Shown: positions 34,356 through 44,684, counted from the first letter of the stretch. The stretch: DNA of 64,000 bases from Cellulophaga algicola DSM 14237 (GCF_000186265.1 NC_014934.1:1116001-1180000); one strand, 5' to 3'. Notes: generated by a model from the sequence alone, not told the origin. Numbers and translations are program-made.

Positions 34356-36740
34356 TTAAATTTCAAACTCTTCAATTAGGTCTTCATAAGTATACATTTT
34401 ATCTGTGCTCACTGCTGTTTCAGAATCTTTAACAGAATACAAAATATCTGCTCTAATAGCTTTTAATCCTGCAACACCTTGAAGACCTTCTAATTCTACT
34501 ATTTCTAGTTTTCCGCTAAAATAGCCTTTAGATTTTAAGAATTTTATATACCGAAGGTATTCTAATTCATCACTTTTTTGAGCGTATACTATGACCATTT
34601 TACCTGGCTCTGTTATACGCTTATTTGTCCCTTTTATATATGACTTATCAATACGTTTTTTAATGATTTCATACCTGGCATTATAAGTACCATCTACATC
34701 AAAACGTTTTTCATCCATTCTAAAACGAATAGCTAAAGACGTATTGTACACTAGCATTAATGATGCTACATCAAGCGGAACAGAAAGCTCTGGCTTTAAA
34801 TTATAGTGCTTATTTTCCATTTCGCACATAATCTGCAATTGCCACAACCTTAAATTACTTAAATAAAGCGAATCAAACTTTTGATCATCTACTATAGAAG
34901 CTCCTATGTACATATTGTGTTCTACACCATCTGTCTTATAACGTTCAAAATAATGCGGAAACATTGCCTGTGCATCTTTCTGTTTTTTATCAATCACAGC
35001 AGATAGCTTTTTGTTAATCATCATAACACTTTCATCATAATTTCTACGATGATCGTAATATGACTTTGTTCCCATATCAATGCTAGATTCATATGAAATA
35101 ATCATTTGAAGCAATTCTTTATCCTGATTTTTTAAATGCTCAAAAACGGGCACAATTTCATTTTGAACAAAATTAAATACCGCTTGCTCACTGTTGGTAT
35201 TTAGCAATTCTTTTACCTCATCAATATAATTGCTGATTCTAAATATTAACTCTTCATAGATGGGTAATTTATTTTTTTGCCATGCAAATTCTAATACCTT
35301 ATTAATTTCAGATAGCTGAATCATTATATCTCGCTGAATAGCTGTATTTCTAGCTAAAGAAGAATCTTTTATATCTATTTGTCCATAAAGAGGATACACA
35401 TCTTTAAAAACAATTTCTTTAAATGAAGGTTGTCTATCTTCTAATCCATCAACAATAAAACGCTTAGCTTCCTCTCTAAATTTCCAATATACCGAGGAAT
35501 GTACAGATGTACACTCGTTTTGAATAATTGCATCAATTCTATTTTCTTCCTCAGACATAGAACGCAGTACTCCCGTGACAATAAACGGCATAATATCTTC
35601 TAGCTTATTAGCATTTACACTATTAAGTCCGTTTTTCTGTGTAGATACTAACTCTAATACACCCAATAAGTTTCCTTCAGAAGCTATAGGTGCAAAAATC
35701 ACACTTTTAATCCCTTGCTCTTTAAGGCTCTTATAAGGCATAATACCTCCAGAAAGTTCAAAATATTTATCCACATCAGAAATAGAAAAATATCCATTTT
35801 CAGTCAAAAGCTTACTATACGAAGATTGACAAAGTGCCTCTTTACAAGCCTCTACTTCCTTATCTTGAAGTATAAAACTCTCCAAGCCAACACCAAATAC
35901 TTTTTCAAATTGATCTTTCTTAGGGTTATAGGTTACAAAACCAGCACGTATATCTGGAATACTAAAAAAGGATTTAAAGGTTTCCTGCAAGTTGTACATG
36001 AAACTCTCGCTCCCTCTTTTATCATTAGCAATTAAACTAGATTTTATTTCAGAAATAGCATGTTCATTGGTAACATCAAACATAGAAGAAATTACAAAAC
36101 CTTTACCAATAAAACTTTGTGGAGGAAATTTCTCTTGCCACAGTGCTAAATTGTCAAAATTCTCTAAAAGCTCATCAATATCTTCTTTAGATAAATTTTT
36201 CGCTTTTTCTGTTGGAAGAATCTCCATAAAATCAGCATTATACAAAATGCGATAATGACGCATAACCCCATTTTTATCAGGTATATCGTAAAAAAAAGGT
36301 CTTTTAAAATCTATAGAATACCCATAATGTGCACTTAGAATAATAGTACAGGTCATTATATATAAATGATGATCAGGAAAATCACGAAGGTGTGGTAAAA
36401 ATTCTTTTCCTCCAGCATTTTCTAAAATTCTTTTAAATCTTTCTGAAGAATTAAAAACCACATTATCAAATGGTAATGAAGCTGTTTTTATTTCATTGTT
36501 GGTTAATACCTCCGAAAAGGTGTCTTGTAATATAATTTTAATGACATTTTTATACTTTTTAAGTAATGAAATATCAGTAAAACCTTCTCGCAATTCCGGA
36601 TAAGGTGCCTGAGCAGCTAATATATGCTTAGCCTTACTAGCCAGATAACTATCGTCACTTTGAGCCATGGCATCATATTGCTTTAATATTTCATTAAAAC
36701 TAATCATCTGACTAAGTGGTGATTGCAACTTATCTATCAT
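34356..36740 (-). CDS. Large GAF-domain protein of unknown function (~794 aa)
   Basis: From the ATG at 36740 (MIDKLQSPLSQMISFNE). The longer in-frame start at 36791 would add MWIFFCNFTG, which looks unnatural. Residues ~240-400 read as a GAF domain (FKSFFSIPDIRAGFVTYNP, GIKSVIFAPIASEGNLLGVLELV). The flanking ~230 N-terminal and ~380 C-terminal residues are helical and match no domain I know. No histidine kinase, GGDEF or HTH signature is visible, so the output is not obvious. It is a single gene, divergent from the LpxH-like phosphoesterase and convergent with the glutamate dehydrogenase operon. Likely a cytosolic sensor; role unknown. Confidence 0.8.
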   Translation of the reverse strand: MIDKLQSPLSQMISFNEILKQYDAMAQSDDSYLASKAKHILAAQAPYPELREGFTDISLLKKYKNVIKIILQDTFSEVLTNNEIKTASLPFDNVVFNSSERFKRILENAGGKEFLPHLRDFPDHHLYIMTCTIILSAHYGYSIDFKRPFFYDIPDKNGVMRHYRILYNADFMEILPTEKAKNLSKEDIDELLENFDNLALWQEKFPPQSFIGKGFVISSMFDVTNEHAISEIKSSLIANDKRGSESFMYNLQETFKSFFSIPDIRAGFVTYNPKKDQFEKVFGVGLESFILQDKEVEACKEALCQSSYSKLLTENGYFSISDVDKYFELSGGIMPYKSLKEQGIKSVIFAPIASEGNLLGVLELVSTQKNGLNSVNANKLEDIMPFIVTGVLRSMSEEENRIDAIIQNECTSVHSSVYWKFREEAKRFIVDGLEDRQPSFKEIVFKDVYPLYGQIDIKDSSLARNTAIQRDIMIQLSEINKVLEFAWQKNKLPIYEELIFRISNYIDEVKELLNTNSEQAVFNFVQNEIVPVFEHLKNQDKELLQMIISYESSIDMGTKSYYDHRRNYDESVMMINKKLSAVIDKKQKDAQAMFPHYFERYKTDGVEHNMYIGASIVDDQKFDSLYLSNLRLWQLQIMCEMENKHYNLKPELSVPLDVASLMLVYNTSLAIRFRMDEKRFDVDGTYNARYEIIKKRIDKSYIKGTNKRITEPGKMVIVYAQKSDELEYLRYIKFLKSKGYFSGKLEIVELEGLQGVAGLKAIRADILYSVKDSETAVSTDKMYTYEDLIEEFEI

Positions 36741-36853
36741 ATCTTCATTGGTCGTTATCGAGCCTGTAAAATTACAAAAGAAAATCCACAACTTTAGTAT
36801 TTAGATTTGTTTAGATACCTTCGTTTTTTAGAACTTTACATAAACACAAAATT

Positions 36854-37747
36854 ATGTCTTCAAGCACAAGACTTTCACGAGCGTATGAAAATGCCAAAAC
36901 GGTACCTTTTGATGATGATTCAAAATTTATCTTGTTTAGTGATTGTCATCGTGGAGATAACAGTTTTGCCGATGATTTTGCGAATAATAGAAACATCTAT
37001 TTCCATGCCTTACAGTATTATTTTAAAGAAGGCTATGAATATTTTGAATTAGGTGATGGCGATGAGTTATGGGAAAATTCAAACTTCGAATCTATATTTA
37101 ACGCTCATAAGAACGTATTTCAATTGCTACGGGAGTTCCATATTCGTGGGAGATTGCATATGATTTGGGGCAATCATGATATGGTATATAAAAGTGATTC
37201 CTATGTAAAGCAGCAGCTAAGTAGCTATTTTGAACCTATTGAAGGTTGTGAGAAAGAACTTTTTCAAGATATTACCTATAATGAAGCTATTGTTTTAAAA
37301 CATAGAAAGACCAATCAGGAAGTATTTTTAACCCATGGCCATCAAGCAGACTGGTGGAATTATACCTTTTGGCGCTGCGGAAGGTTTCTAGTGCGCGTAT
37401 TATGGAAACCATTACAAGTCTGGGGTATTGCAGATCCTACCAGTCCCGCAAAAAATTATACGGAATTAATCAAAATTGAACGCCGCATAAAAAGGTGGAT
37501 TGTTAAAAATAATTTACTAATCACCATCGTAGGACACACGCACAGACCACGTTTTCCAGAACCCAAAGACATTCCTTTTTTTAATGATGGTAGCTGTGTA
37601 CACCCAAGAAGCATTACGGGTTTAGAAATTGAAAACGGCAAAATTTCGTTAATCAAATGGCATATTTCTACGACTGAAGATGGTACACTTAGAGTGGTAC
37701 GCGTACTTTTGGAAGGACCTCAAAAATTAAGTGATTATAAGAGCTAA
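36854..37747 (+). CDS. Calcineurin-like metallophosphoesterase (LpxH-like)
   Basis: The 297-residue cytosolic protein has all five metallophosphoesterase motifs: LFSDCHRGDN, LGDGDELWEN, IWGNHDMV, LTHGHQADWWN and IVGHTHRPRF. The GDxxE spacing and late GHTHRP resemble the UDP-2,3-diacylglucosamine hydrolase (LpxH) branch. However, the protein is about 50 residues longer and the true lipid A enzyme cannot be assigned from sequence alone. It is divergent from the GAF gene (starts 113 bp apart) and converges, 3 bp away, with the PepSY-like lipoprotein gene. Confidence 0.88.
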   Translation: MSSSTRLSRAYENAKTVPFDDDSKFILFSDCHRGDNSFADDFANNRNIYFHALQYYFKEGYEYFELGDGDELWENSNFESIFNAHKNVFQLLREFHIRGRLHMIWGNHDMVYKSDSYVKQQLSSYFEPIEGCEKELFQDITYNEAIVLKHRKTNQEVFLTHGHQADWWNYTFWRCGRFLVRVLWKPLQVWGIADPTSPAKNYTELIKIERRIKRWIVKNNLLITIVGHTHRPRFPEPKDIPFFNDGSCVHPRSITGLEIENGKISLIKWHISTTEDGTLRVVRVLLEGPQKLSDYKS

Positions 37748-37750
37748 GAT

Positions 37751-38179
37751 CTAATTAATTATTGCACCACTTTTTAGAAACTCTACGTCTTGTTTATTAC
37801 CGTCTTTAGTGATTTCAACATCATAGAAGAATCCTTTTTGATAATGAGTAACCTCCTCTATCTCTACAATCTTATAGGCTTCATATTTTGTATCTATGAT
37901 ATCTTGAATAACCTCTGGCAAGTCTTTCTTATCTATATTGTTTTCTGTTTCTATCCAATTACCATTGGGGCTAAAATCAGCTCTATAATGAACACCATCC
38001 TTTTTAAAACTAGCTTCAAAATTATCATTTTTATCTATGTCCCAATCAGGATCATTCTCATTTGGATACTTTGCATTAAAATTCTCTTTTACAACTTTCG
38101 GCACTTTTCCATCCTGGTATTGACAACTCATATAGGTTACCGAAATAAATAATGTCAAAAAAAATAAACAGGTTCTCAT
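37751..38179 (-). CDS. PepSY-like (DUF2874-type) lipoprotein
   Basis: The 142-residue lipoprotein has lipobox YMSC (Cys19). Two copies of a PepSY-like beta unit follow: VVKENFNAKYPNENDPDWDID...FEASFKKDGVHYRADFSPNGNW, and VIQDIIDTKYEAYKIVEIEEV...GFFYDVEITKDGNKQDVEF. Small proteins of this family are periplasmic and often of unknown function. It is a single gene between the LpxH-like gene and the 222-bp region before copy B. No specific partner is evident. Confidence 0.8.
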   Translation of the reverse strand: MRTCLFFLTLFISVTYMSCQYQDGKVPKVVKENFNAKYPNENDPDWDIDKNDNFEASFKKDGVHYRADFSPNGNWIETENNIDKKDLPEVIQDIIDTKYEAYKIVEIEEVTHYQKGFFYDVEITKDGNKQDVEFLKSGAIIN

Positions 38180-38401
38180 AAGCTTTTTTCTTTAGATGTT
38201 GTGCTGCGAAGAAACTGAATATGGAAGTCAAAGTTTAACTTAAAAAAAAGGAATACTAGCTCAAAAGCTACACAACTAAAAAAAATAGCTTTTAGACCTA
38301 TATCTTCGCGCTACGAACAAATTTAAACGCATTATACCATTGAGAATTGAGACCCGTCTCTAATTCTTGAACTAAATTAGCTTCAAAACCAACATTACAC
38401 T

Positions 38402-41400
38402 ATGCATGCATCTTTTAGAAAGAATACTACTCAATATTTAAGTGTTACACGCTTAATAGCCTATCTTATTTTTATACTATTTTTAAATGGGTGCGCTACT
38501 TTTAAAATGCAAGAGACAGATGAAATTAAGGATTCAAAATCAACTTCTAAAACACCTGTTCATACCTTTTTTCTTGCAGGCGGTTATGGAGACTACACCA
38601 TTACTGAAAACAAAACTGCCGCTACACTTTTAAAAAAACAGTTAGCCAGCGCAGATAAAAACACAACACTTTTATTTACAGGAGATAATATTTCTGCAAC
38701 CACTAAAAACTGGAACACAGATAAAGAATTAATTCAAGAGCAAATTGCTTTAACGGAAAATTTTAAAGGGAACACTATTTTTATGCCAGGCGTTAACGAA
38801 TGGAAAAGCTACAACACGCGTGATGTAGAAAAAGTGGAAGAATATTTAGACTCCGTTGATTCTGATGCGCTAAAATTCTTTCCTAAAAATGCCTGCCCTA
38901 TTGAGCATATTATAATCAATGATGATTTAGATTTAATATTAATTGATTCTAAATGGTTTACAGGCAATTGGTCTAGATTAGAAAATATAAATAAAAAATG
39001 TACCGATATAAATACCCGAATGCGCTTTGCTGAAGAATTAGAGGGCTACATTAATGACGGACAGGGTAAAAATATTGTGATTGCCATGCACCAACCAATT
39101 TTTAGCAACGGGGAGTTTGCGGGTAAAAAATCCTTTAAATCACATATGACTCCAGCGCCAATTGTAGGCACCGTAGTAAACACCGTATTAGATTTAGGGG
39201 CTTTTTCCTCAGACCTTTTAAATGCAAGACCTTATGAATATTTAAGAATATTAGTTAGCTCACTTGCCAAAGCATCAGATAGAATAACTGTTGTCTCTGG
39301 TCATGAAGAGAGCTTACAATATTTAACAGGGGGAGGCATTCATCAAGTAATTAGTGGTTCGCTCAGTCAAAAATCGGCTACGAAATTATCTAAAGATAAT
39401 CTAAGTAGTATTGGCGGAACACTAGATTTTGAAGGCAAATTTACCTATGGAAAAAAGGGTTTCGCAAAACTGGTGTATTATGAAGATGGTTCCTCCGAGG
39501 TAACTTTTGTTACCGAAGATGATGATGAAAAAAATATTTCCATACTTCCCAGCTTACAAAAAGACACCACATCTGTAACATTTTCTAAGAACCAGGCAAA
39601 AACCATAAAAACAAGTATTATTAAAGATACTGATGCCATAAACAAATCAGATTTTTACACCTTTTTATGGGGACAACGGTATCGTTCTTATTTTGGAACT
39701 CCTGTTACCGCAAAAATCGCACAGTTAGATACCCTTTATGGCGGACTGAAAGTACTTAAAGAAGGAGGAGGTCATCAATCATTCTCAGTTAGACTTGCTG
39801 ATAAAAATGGAAAAGAATACAATATGCGTTCCTTAAGAAAAAACGCTTTAAAATATTTAAAATTTAAAATTAAGGGAGTGGCTTATAATGAAAACGATTA
39901 TAAGAATACGCTAACCGAAGAAACTATTTCAGATTTCTTTACCACCGCTCATCCCTATATGCAATTAGTAATTAATCCGCTGGCCAAATCTATAGGCTTA
40001 AACCACTCAAGTCCTGAATTGTTTTACATTCCAAAACAAGAAACTTTAGGAGATTTAAATAATGAGTTTGGAGATGAACTTTATTTCATTGAAGAAAGAC
40101 CTTCAGACGAGCAATTAAATCATAAGGGCTACCGAAGAGAAATTGATGAATCTGGCGAAATAACAGACTTTGAGAGTACAACAGATATGCTCGAAAAAAT
40201 TAAGAGTGATGAATCTTACAGTGTTGACCAACGAGCTTATATAAGAGCCCGTATTTTTGATATGCTAATTGGCGATTGGGACCGGCATGAAGATCAATGG
40301 CGTTGGGTAGAATATGAAACAAATGATGGGAAAAAAGAATTTCAACCGGTACCAAGAGATCGTGATAATGCATTCCCCAAATTTGATGGCAAGGCCTTAA
40401 AAATAATTAAACTATTTGCTGCAGACTCCAGGATGTGGCAAAATTATGACGCCGATATTCAAGATGTAAAATGGTTAAATAATAACGGGAACAGTCTAGA
40501 CAGAGCTATTTTAACTAAATATGATGCTAAAACCTGGGAAGAAGAAGCCAAATTTATCCAAGAAAATTTAACGGAAGCTAAGATTGATGCCGCTTTTAAC
40601 AATTTACCGAAAGAAGTTAAAGATTCTACTGCCGTTGAAATAAAAGATAATTTAAAATTGCGCTTAATGACTATCAGACAGGATGCTAAAGCCTATAGTA
40701 AGTATCTAGATAAAATGGTTTCATTACACGGTACTGAGAAAGATGATAAATTTGAAATTACAAGGTTACCAAATGGTGAAACAAAAGTTGTTATTAAGAG
40801 AATACTTTCTGACAAAGAGAACCCAATAATATTTGAACGTACTTTTAATAAAAAGGATACTAAAGAATTATGGCTGTATGGTTTGGGCGATGATGATGTT
40901 TTTGAAGTTACAGGAGATGCTAATAAATCTATTTTTATACGCTTTATTGGCGGCTATGGAGATGACAAATTTAATATTCAAAATAAAAAGAATTTAAAAG
41001 TTTACGATTGGAAACATGAGACTAGTGTTTTTGAAGGAGAGCAACCAAAAAAACAATTGACCAATCTTTATGATACAAACATGTACCATTGGCGTTATTT
41101 TGAAGAGAATTCTAATATGCTTATTCCTAATATAGGTTTTAGAACAGATGATGGGCTTTACATAGGTGCTACAAATATTTACACAAACAAAGGGTTTAAT
41201 CGTAATGGTTTTAGACAAAAACACAAGATTGTTGCTAATTACTATTTTGGCTTTAAAGCTCTTGAACTAGGTTATTATGGTGTTTTTGCAAATATATTCC
41301 CTAAATGGAATTTTGAAATTAGCGCCTACCACTCTACTGATCGATTCTCAAACAACTTTTTTGGAATAGGAAATGAAACTATTAATTTGGATGATGATTT

Positions 41401-42133
41401 AGATAAAGATTTTAATAGAGTTAGAATTGAAAAAACAAGGTTTGATGCGGGTATTGCTTATCACACTTTAAAAATAAAAGGTGTGTATGAATCTTTTGAG
41501 GTTATTGAACAAAACAACCGCTACTTAAATTCTGATAATTTTCAACCTGAATTGTTTGACAACCAACGTTATTTAGGAATAGAAACCGAAGCTTACTATG
41601 ATAATGATGATGCTAAAGATTTTCCTTCAAGATCAATTATGTTTGGATTGAATGCTGGCTACAAGGCAAATATGCAAATAAATGACAATCAATTTGGGTA
41701 TTTAAAGTTTAAAACAGGCATTAGCCACAAACTTATATCTTCCGGCGATTTGGTTTTGAGTACAAAAGCAGAAGTGAGTACTACTTTCGGAGACACATAT
41801 TTCTTTTACAATATGCCGTCTATAGGAGGGAACAATGGGTTGAGAGGTTTTAGAGACGAACGCTTTACTGGAAAAACTTATTTCTATGAGACAACAGATT
41901 TACGCTTTAGAATTAAAAAATATATGACTCCGGTTGCTCCAATAAACGTTGGTGCATATGGAAGTTTTGATTATGGTAGGGTGTGGAATAAAAATGAAAG
42001 TTCAAACGTTTGGCATACTTCACAAGGTGTAGGAGTATGGGCTAGTGCTTATAATTTTTTAACCTTAAATGTTGGATACTTTAATTCTGTTGAGGGCAAC
42101 ATAGTGCAATTTAAATTTGGTTTTGATTTTTAG
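38402..42133 (+). CDS. Outer-membrane fusion protein, degenerate phosphoesterase, kinase-like region, Omp85-type barrel (copy B)
   Basis: This 1243-residue paralogue of the protein at 24210-27923 aligns by eye along the whole length. It has a lipobox LNGC (Cys31). The phosphoesterase domain keeps its outline but loses most metal ligands: LIGDAG is LAGGYGD, GNHDW is GVNEW, ALHHP is AMHQP and SGHEHT is SGHEES. Only the GDN motif remains. The kinase-like motifs are kept (GGGHQSFSVRL, YNMRSLRK, IGDWDRHEDQWRW, PVPRDRDNAF), as is the barrel with GGNNGLRGFRDERF and a terminal Phe. It is intact, not a pseudogene, and looks like a pseudo-phosphoesterase. A coiled-coil lipoprotein gene follows 67 bp later. 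Confidence 0.85.
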   Translation: MHASFRKNTTQYLSVTRLIAYLIFILFLNGCATFKMQETDEIKDSKSTSKTPVHTFFLAGGYGDYTITENKTAATLLKKQLASADKNTTLLFTGDNISATTKNWNTDKELIQEQIALTENFKGNTIFMPGVNEWKSYNTRDVEKVEEYLDSVDSDALKFFPKNACPIEHIIINDDLDLILIDSKWFTGNWSRLENINKKCTDINTRMRFAEELEGYINDGQGKNIVIAMHQPIFSNGEFAGKKSFKSHMTPAPIVGTVVNTVLDLGAFSSDLLNARPYEYLRILVSSLAKASDRITVVSGHEESLQYLTGGGIHQVISGSLSQKSATKLSKDNLSSIGGTLDFEGKFTYGKKGFAKLVYYEDGSSEVTFVTEDDDEKNISILPSLQKDTTSVTFSKNQAKTIKTSIIKDTDAINKSDFYTFLWGQRYRSYFGTPVTAKIAQLDTLYGGLKVLKEGGGHQSFSVRLADKNGKEYNMRSLRKNALKYLKFKIKGVAYNENDYKNTLTEETISDFFTTAHPYMQLVINPLAKSIGLNHSSPELFYIPKQETLGDLNNEFGDELYFIEERPSDEQLNHKGYRREIDESGEITDFESTTDMLEKIKSDESYSVDQRAYIRARIFDMLIGDWDRHEDQWRWVEYETNDGKKEFQPVPRDRDNAFPKFDGKALKIIKLFAADSRMWQNYDADIQDVKWLNNNGNSLDRAILTKYDAKTWEEEAKFIQENLTEAKIDAAFNNLPKEVKDSTAVEIKDNLKLRLMTIRQDAKAYSKYLDKMVSLHGTEKDDKFEITRLPNGETKVVIKRILSDKENPIIFERTFNKKDTKELWLYGLGDDDVFEVTGDANKSIFIRFIGGYGDDKFNIQNKKNLKVYDWKHETSVFEGEQPKKQLTNLYDTNMYHWRYFEENSNMLIPNIGFRTDDGLYIGATNIYTNKGFNRNGFRQKHKIVANYYFGFKALELGYYGVFANIFPKWNFEISAYHSTDRFSNNFFGIGNETINLDDDLDKDFNRVRIEKTRFDAGIAYHTLKIKGVYESFEVIEQNNRYLNSDNFQPELFDNQRYLGIETEAYYDNDDAKDFPSRSIMFGLNAGYKANMQINDNQFGYLKFKTGISHKLISSGDLVLSTKAEVSTTFGDTYFFYNMPSIGGNNGLRGFRDERFTGKTYFYETTDLRFRIKKYMTPVAPINVGAYGSFDYGRVWNKNESSNVWHTSQGVGVWASAYNFLTLNVGYFNSVEGNIVQFKFGFDF

Positions 42134-42200
42134 CATATTGTATACAATTAAATAGATGTTGATTTTTGATTAATTTAGCACTCTATTTAAAAACACAACC

Positions 42201-42854
42201 ATGTTTAAAAAATCTATTACACTTATTATAATCTGTCTTTCTCTAACATCTTGTTGGAAAGATAAAAGTCCAGAAGATTTAATCCGATTAAAAGAAAAAT
42301 TTAAGTCGCAAGTATCTTCTTTTGAAAACAAGAAAGAAAATGCAAATAAGATTGTCAATTCTGGTCTAGAGTCCCTCAACTCCTTAAAGAGCGCTTTAGA
42401 AGACACTAAAAATGAAGATAAAGAATTTGCTAAGGTTTATGGAGATTGGGAAAAAGTAAACAATCGTGTAGAGAAATTGAATAAAGAATACGAAGATTTA
42501 AAAACTAAAGCCGCTAACCTTTTTTCCGCAATGGAAACGCAAACCAATAGCCTAAGCGATGAAGACAGCAAAAAAACGCTATTAAAAGCAATTAATAGCG
42601 CAAGAAAAAAATACAATGGTACACTCGAGAATACTTCTAAAGCTATCGAGAAGTTGCGCTTATTGCATGGAGATGCTGTTGAAGTAGTTAAAGCCTTAGA
42701 AGTAGCAGCTGCATTAAATTCTTTTGACACTATTAATGATCAAATGAAAAGTATTGAAGGTCGTGTAGACGGCATCATGCAAGAATTAAACGTTGCGGTT
42801 GTAGAAAGTAAAAAGCTTTACGAAAAGAAAATTACGGAGTTAGAAGACAAATAA
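42201..42854 (+). CDS. Coiled-coil lipoprotein, unknown function
   Basis: The 217-residue protein has lipobox LTSC (Cys15). Almost the whole mature chain is charged amphipathic helix (KEKFKSQVSSFENKKENANK, VNNRVEKLNKEYEDLKTKA, DGIMQELNVAVVESKKLYEK), consistent with a periplasmic coiled coil. No enzymatic motif. It follows copy B of the phosphoesterase-barrel protein by 67 bp on the same strand and may be cotranscribed with it. I recognise no family. Confidence 0.75.
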   Translation: MFKKSITLIIICLSLTSCWKDKSPEDLIRLKEKFKSQVSSFENKKENANKIVNSGLESLNSLKSALEDTKNEDKEFAKVYGDWEKVNNRVEKLNKEYEDLKTKAANLFSAMETQTNSLSDEDSKKTLLKAINSARKKYNGTLENTSKAIEKLRLLHGDAVEVVKALEVAAALNSFDTINDQMKSIEGRVDGIMQELNVAVVESKKLYEKKITELEDK

Positions 42855-42954
42855 GGAGCGTTAGGAGATGCTACTCGTCTAATTTAACAACAATTTTAAA
42901 TTCATTGGCAGGGTATTTGCTAAATTTACTATTAGCTAACAACTATATTAACCT

Positions 42955-43605
42955 ATGAAGCAGTTTCTAATTTTTTTATTTTTTGGTTTACTTTTTCAAG
43001 TAGGTTTCTCTCAAGAAGGAGTGATTAAGGCACAGCCTTTGAAAATAGAAAGCAAAACTCCTAGTGATTTAAAATTAACTCCCGAAAAGAAGACCAACCT
43101 ATCTTTGAATATGCCAGACTTATTAGAAAAGCAAGAAGACTACAACATGAAGGATTCTTCAAAGACTACTATTTCTATGTTACCAAATAAAGAGCTGGTC
43201 CAAGCTGGAAAAGATTTAAAATTGAATCCGAAATTTGGTGAAAACTCAGGCGAAAGTCAGGGCAAACATTTTCCCAATATGTATTTAGGTGATATTAAAA
43301 ACAATGGAAAATTTATTGGTATTGTTTGTCGTGATCACGAATATGTAGATGGAGATTTAGTGAGTATCTCTGTAAACGGAGAGGTTGTTGATCCAAAATT
43401 ATTTCTAACGGGAGCCTTCAAGGGAGTTAATGTAGATCTTAAACAAGGCTTTAACAGAATAGAATTTAAAGCATTAAATGAAGGTTCTTCTAGCCCAAAT
43501 ACCGCACAAATTAATGTGTACGATGATGAAGGTAAATTGCTTTATGCCAATCAATGGAATTTATCTGCGGGCAGCGTAGCTACTTTTATAGTGACCAAGG
43601 ATTAA
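42955..43605 (+). CDS. Secreted protein of unknown function
   Basis: The 216-residue protein has a signal peptide (MKQFLIFLFFGLLFQVGFSQ, cleaved after FSQ). A low-complexity, Lys/Pro-rich stretch follows (~25-90), then a folded C-terminal domain rich in beta strands (NNGKFIGIVCRDHEYVDGD, VSISVNGEVVDP, VNVDLKQGFNRIEFKALNEG). No lipobox and no T9SS sorting domain, so it is likely periplasmic. The domain looks like a small Ig-like sandwich, which is inference. It is on the same strand as the preceding lipoprotein, 100 bp away. Confidence 0.72.
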   Translation: MKQFLIFLFFGLLFQVGFSQEGVIKAQPLKIESKTPSDLKLTPEKKTNLSLNMPDLLEKQEDYNMKDSSKTTISMLPNKELVQAGKDLKLNPKFGENSGESQGKHFPNMYLGDIKNNGKFIGIVCRDHEYVDGDLVSISVNGEVVDPKLFLTGAFKGVNVDLKQGFNRIEFKALNEGSSSPNTAQINVYDDEGKLLYANQWNLSAGSVATFIVTKD

Positions 43606-43850
43606 TACTATTGTAAATGTCCCCCTATAAAAAGTAATATCCCTATACACACCAGCTATCCTTTCTTTATCACTTTTCATAAGTACCGTACCTTTTAACC
43701 AATAAGTCTGTTATAACGTTTAGTCACTTAGGTATCACCCTAATTAAACATCTAAAAATTTAATCCAAAAGGCCTACAATAGTGCTTTAGTTCTAAAATA
43801 ATATGTAGTTTGAGCCGTTTCTAAGAGACAACCACCAATAAAACCGCCAA

Positions 43851-44669
43851 ATGAAGAGTCTCTTTACCACCTTATTATTAAGTAGTTTGTTATTTTCTTG
43901 TGTTGATAAAAATCCAGAAGTAGATGAAACAAAATACTTGACGGCACAAAAAGAATACGAAGAAAAGAAAGAAACACTTACCAAAAGCAAAGGCTTGTAT
44001 TTTAAAGAAAATAGCGCTGCTATTATCGCTAAAATAACCAACCTTCATAAATTAGCAGATTCTACAAACACGTTCAAGGAAGCATCTACTGATTCTACCC
44101 TATTTTACCGAAGCTCCGCAATTAACTTTATAAATTTTCCCAACTACATTGTAACAGACAAAAGCAAAAGCGTAAACTATTCTAGTTTTGAATTTAGAGC
44201 AAAAGAAAAAAGTAATGTCCCTTCTAAATCTGCAGTTTTTATTGCTAAAGAGAATAATGAATTTGCCAAGCAAAACATAAAAGATGTCTTGGAACATTTA
44301 TATTCTTGTACCGATACCCCATTAGATATAAGCTGTACCAGTTTAAACGAAGAAGAATTAGAGCAATTTAAAGACATTAGCTTGGCCTTTATTATAGAAG
44401 GTTATAGTGTTATGGATCCAAAATTAGATGCTGCTGATAATTTCTCTTCTGGGTTATTTTTTGCATCCATCACAGCCATAGACATAGAAAAAAATTATCC
44501 AATCTTAAAATTTAATGTTACTGCTACGAACAGCGATCAAATTGAATATCGTGAGGGCGGGTTCATGAATGAAAGTCCTTCTCAGAAGATTAATGAAGAT
44601 TACAGAAACAACATCCGAAAGGCGATATTAGCGGCATGTAAAAAACACTTTACAGTTATCAATTATTAA
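43851..44669 (+). CDS. Lipoprotein of unknown function (272 aa)
   Basis: The lipobox LFSC (Cys17) is followed by a short helical, charged stretch (YLTAQKEYEEKKETLTKSK). A mixed domain with a possible disulfide pair follows (HLYSCTDTPLDISCTSLNEEE). No catalytic or binding motif is recognisable. The gene stands alone after 245 bp in which I see nothing distinctive, and ends 15 bp before a perfect terminator hairpin. Probably a periplasmic or outer-membrane lipoprotein. Confidence 0.72.
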   Translation: MKSLFTTLLLSSLLFSCVDKNPEVDETKYLTAQKEYEEKKETLTKSKGLYFKENSAAIIAKITNLHKLADSTNTFKEASTDSTLFYRSSAINFINFPNYIVTDKSKSVNYSSFEFRAKEKSNVPSKSAVFIAKENNEFAKQNIKDVLEHLYSCTDTPLDISCTSLNEEELEQFKDISLAFIIEGYSVMDPKLDAADNFSSGLFFASITAIDIEKNYPILKFNVTATNSDQIEYREGGFMNESPSQKINEDYRNNIRKAILAACKKHFTVINY

Positions 44670-44684
44670 TAAAAACACCAGTAT

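Noticed and set aside
36807-37052. Overlapping 81-codon reading frame at the start of the LpxH-like gene
   Set aside because: Out of frame with a gene that has all five phosphoesterase motifs; product lacks any family pattern.
38402-42133. Copy B as a decaying pseudogene
   Set aside because: No stop or frameshift over 3.7 kb, signal peptide and barrel intact, and changes are confined to the phosphoesterase motifs.
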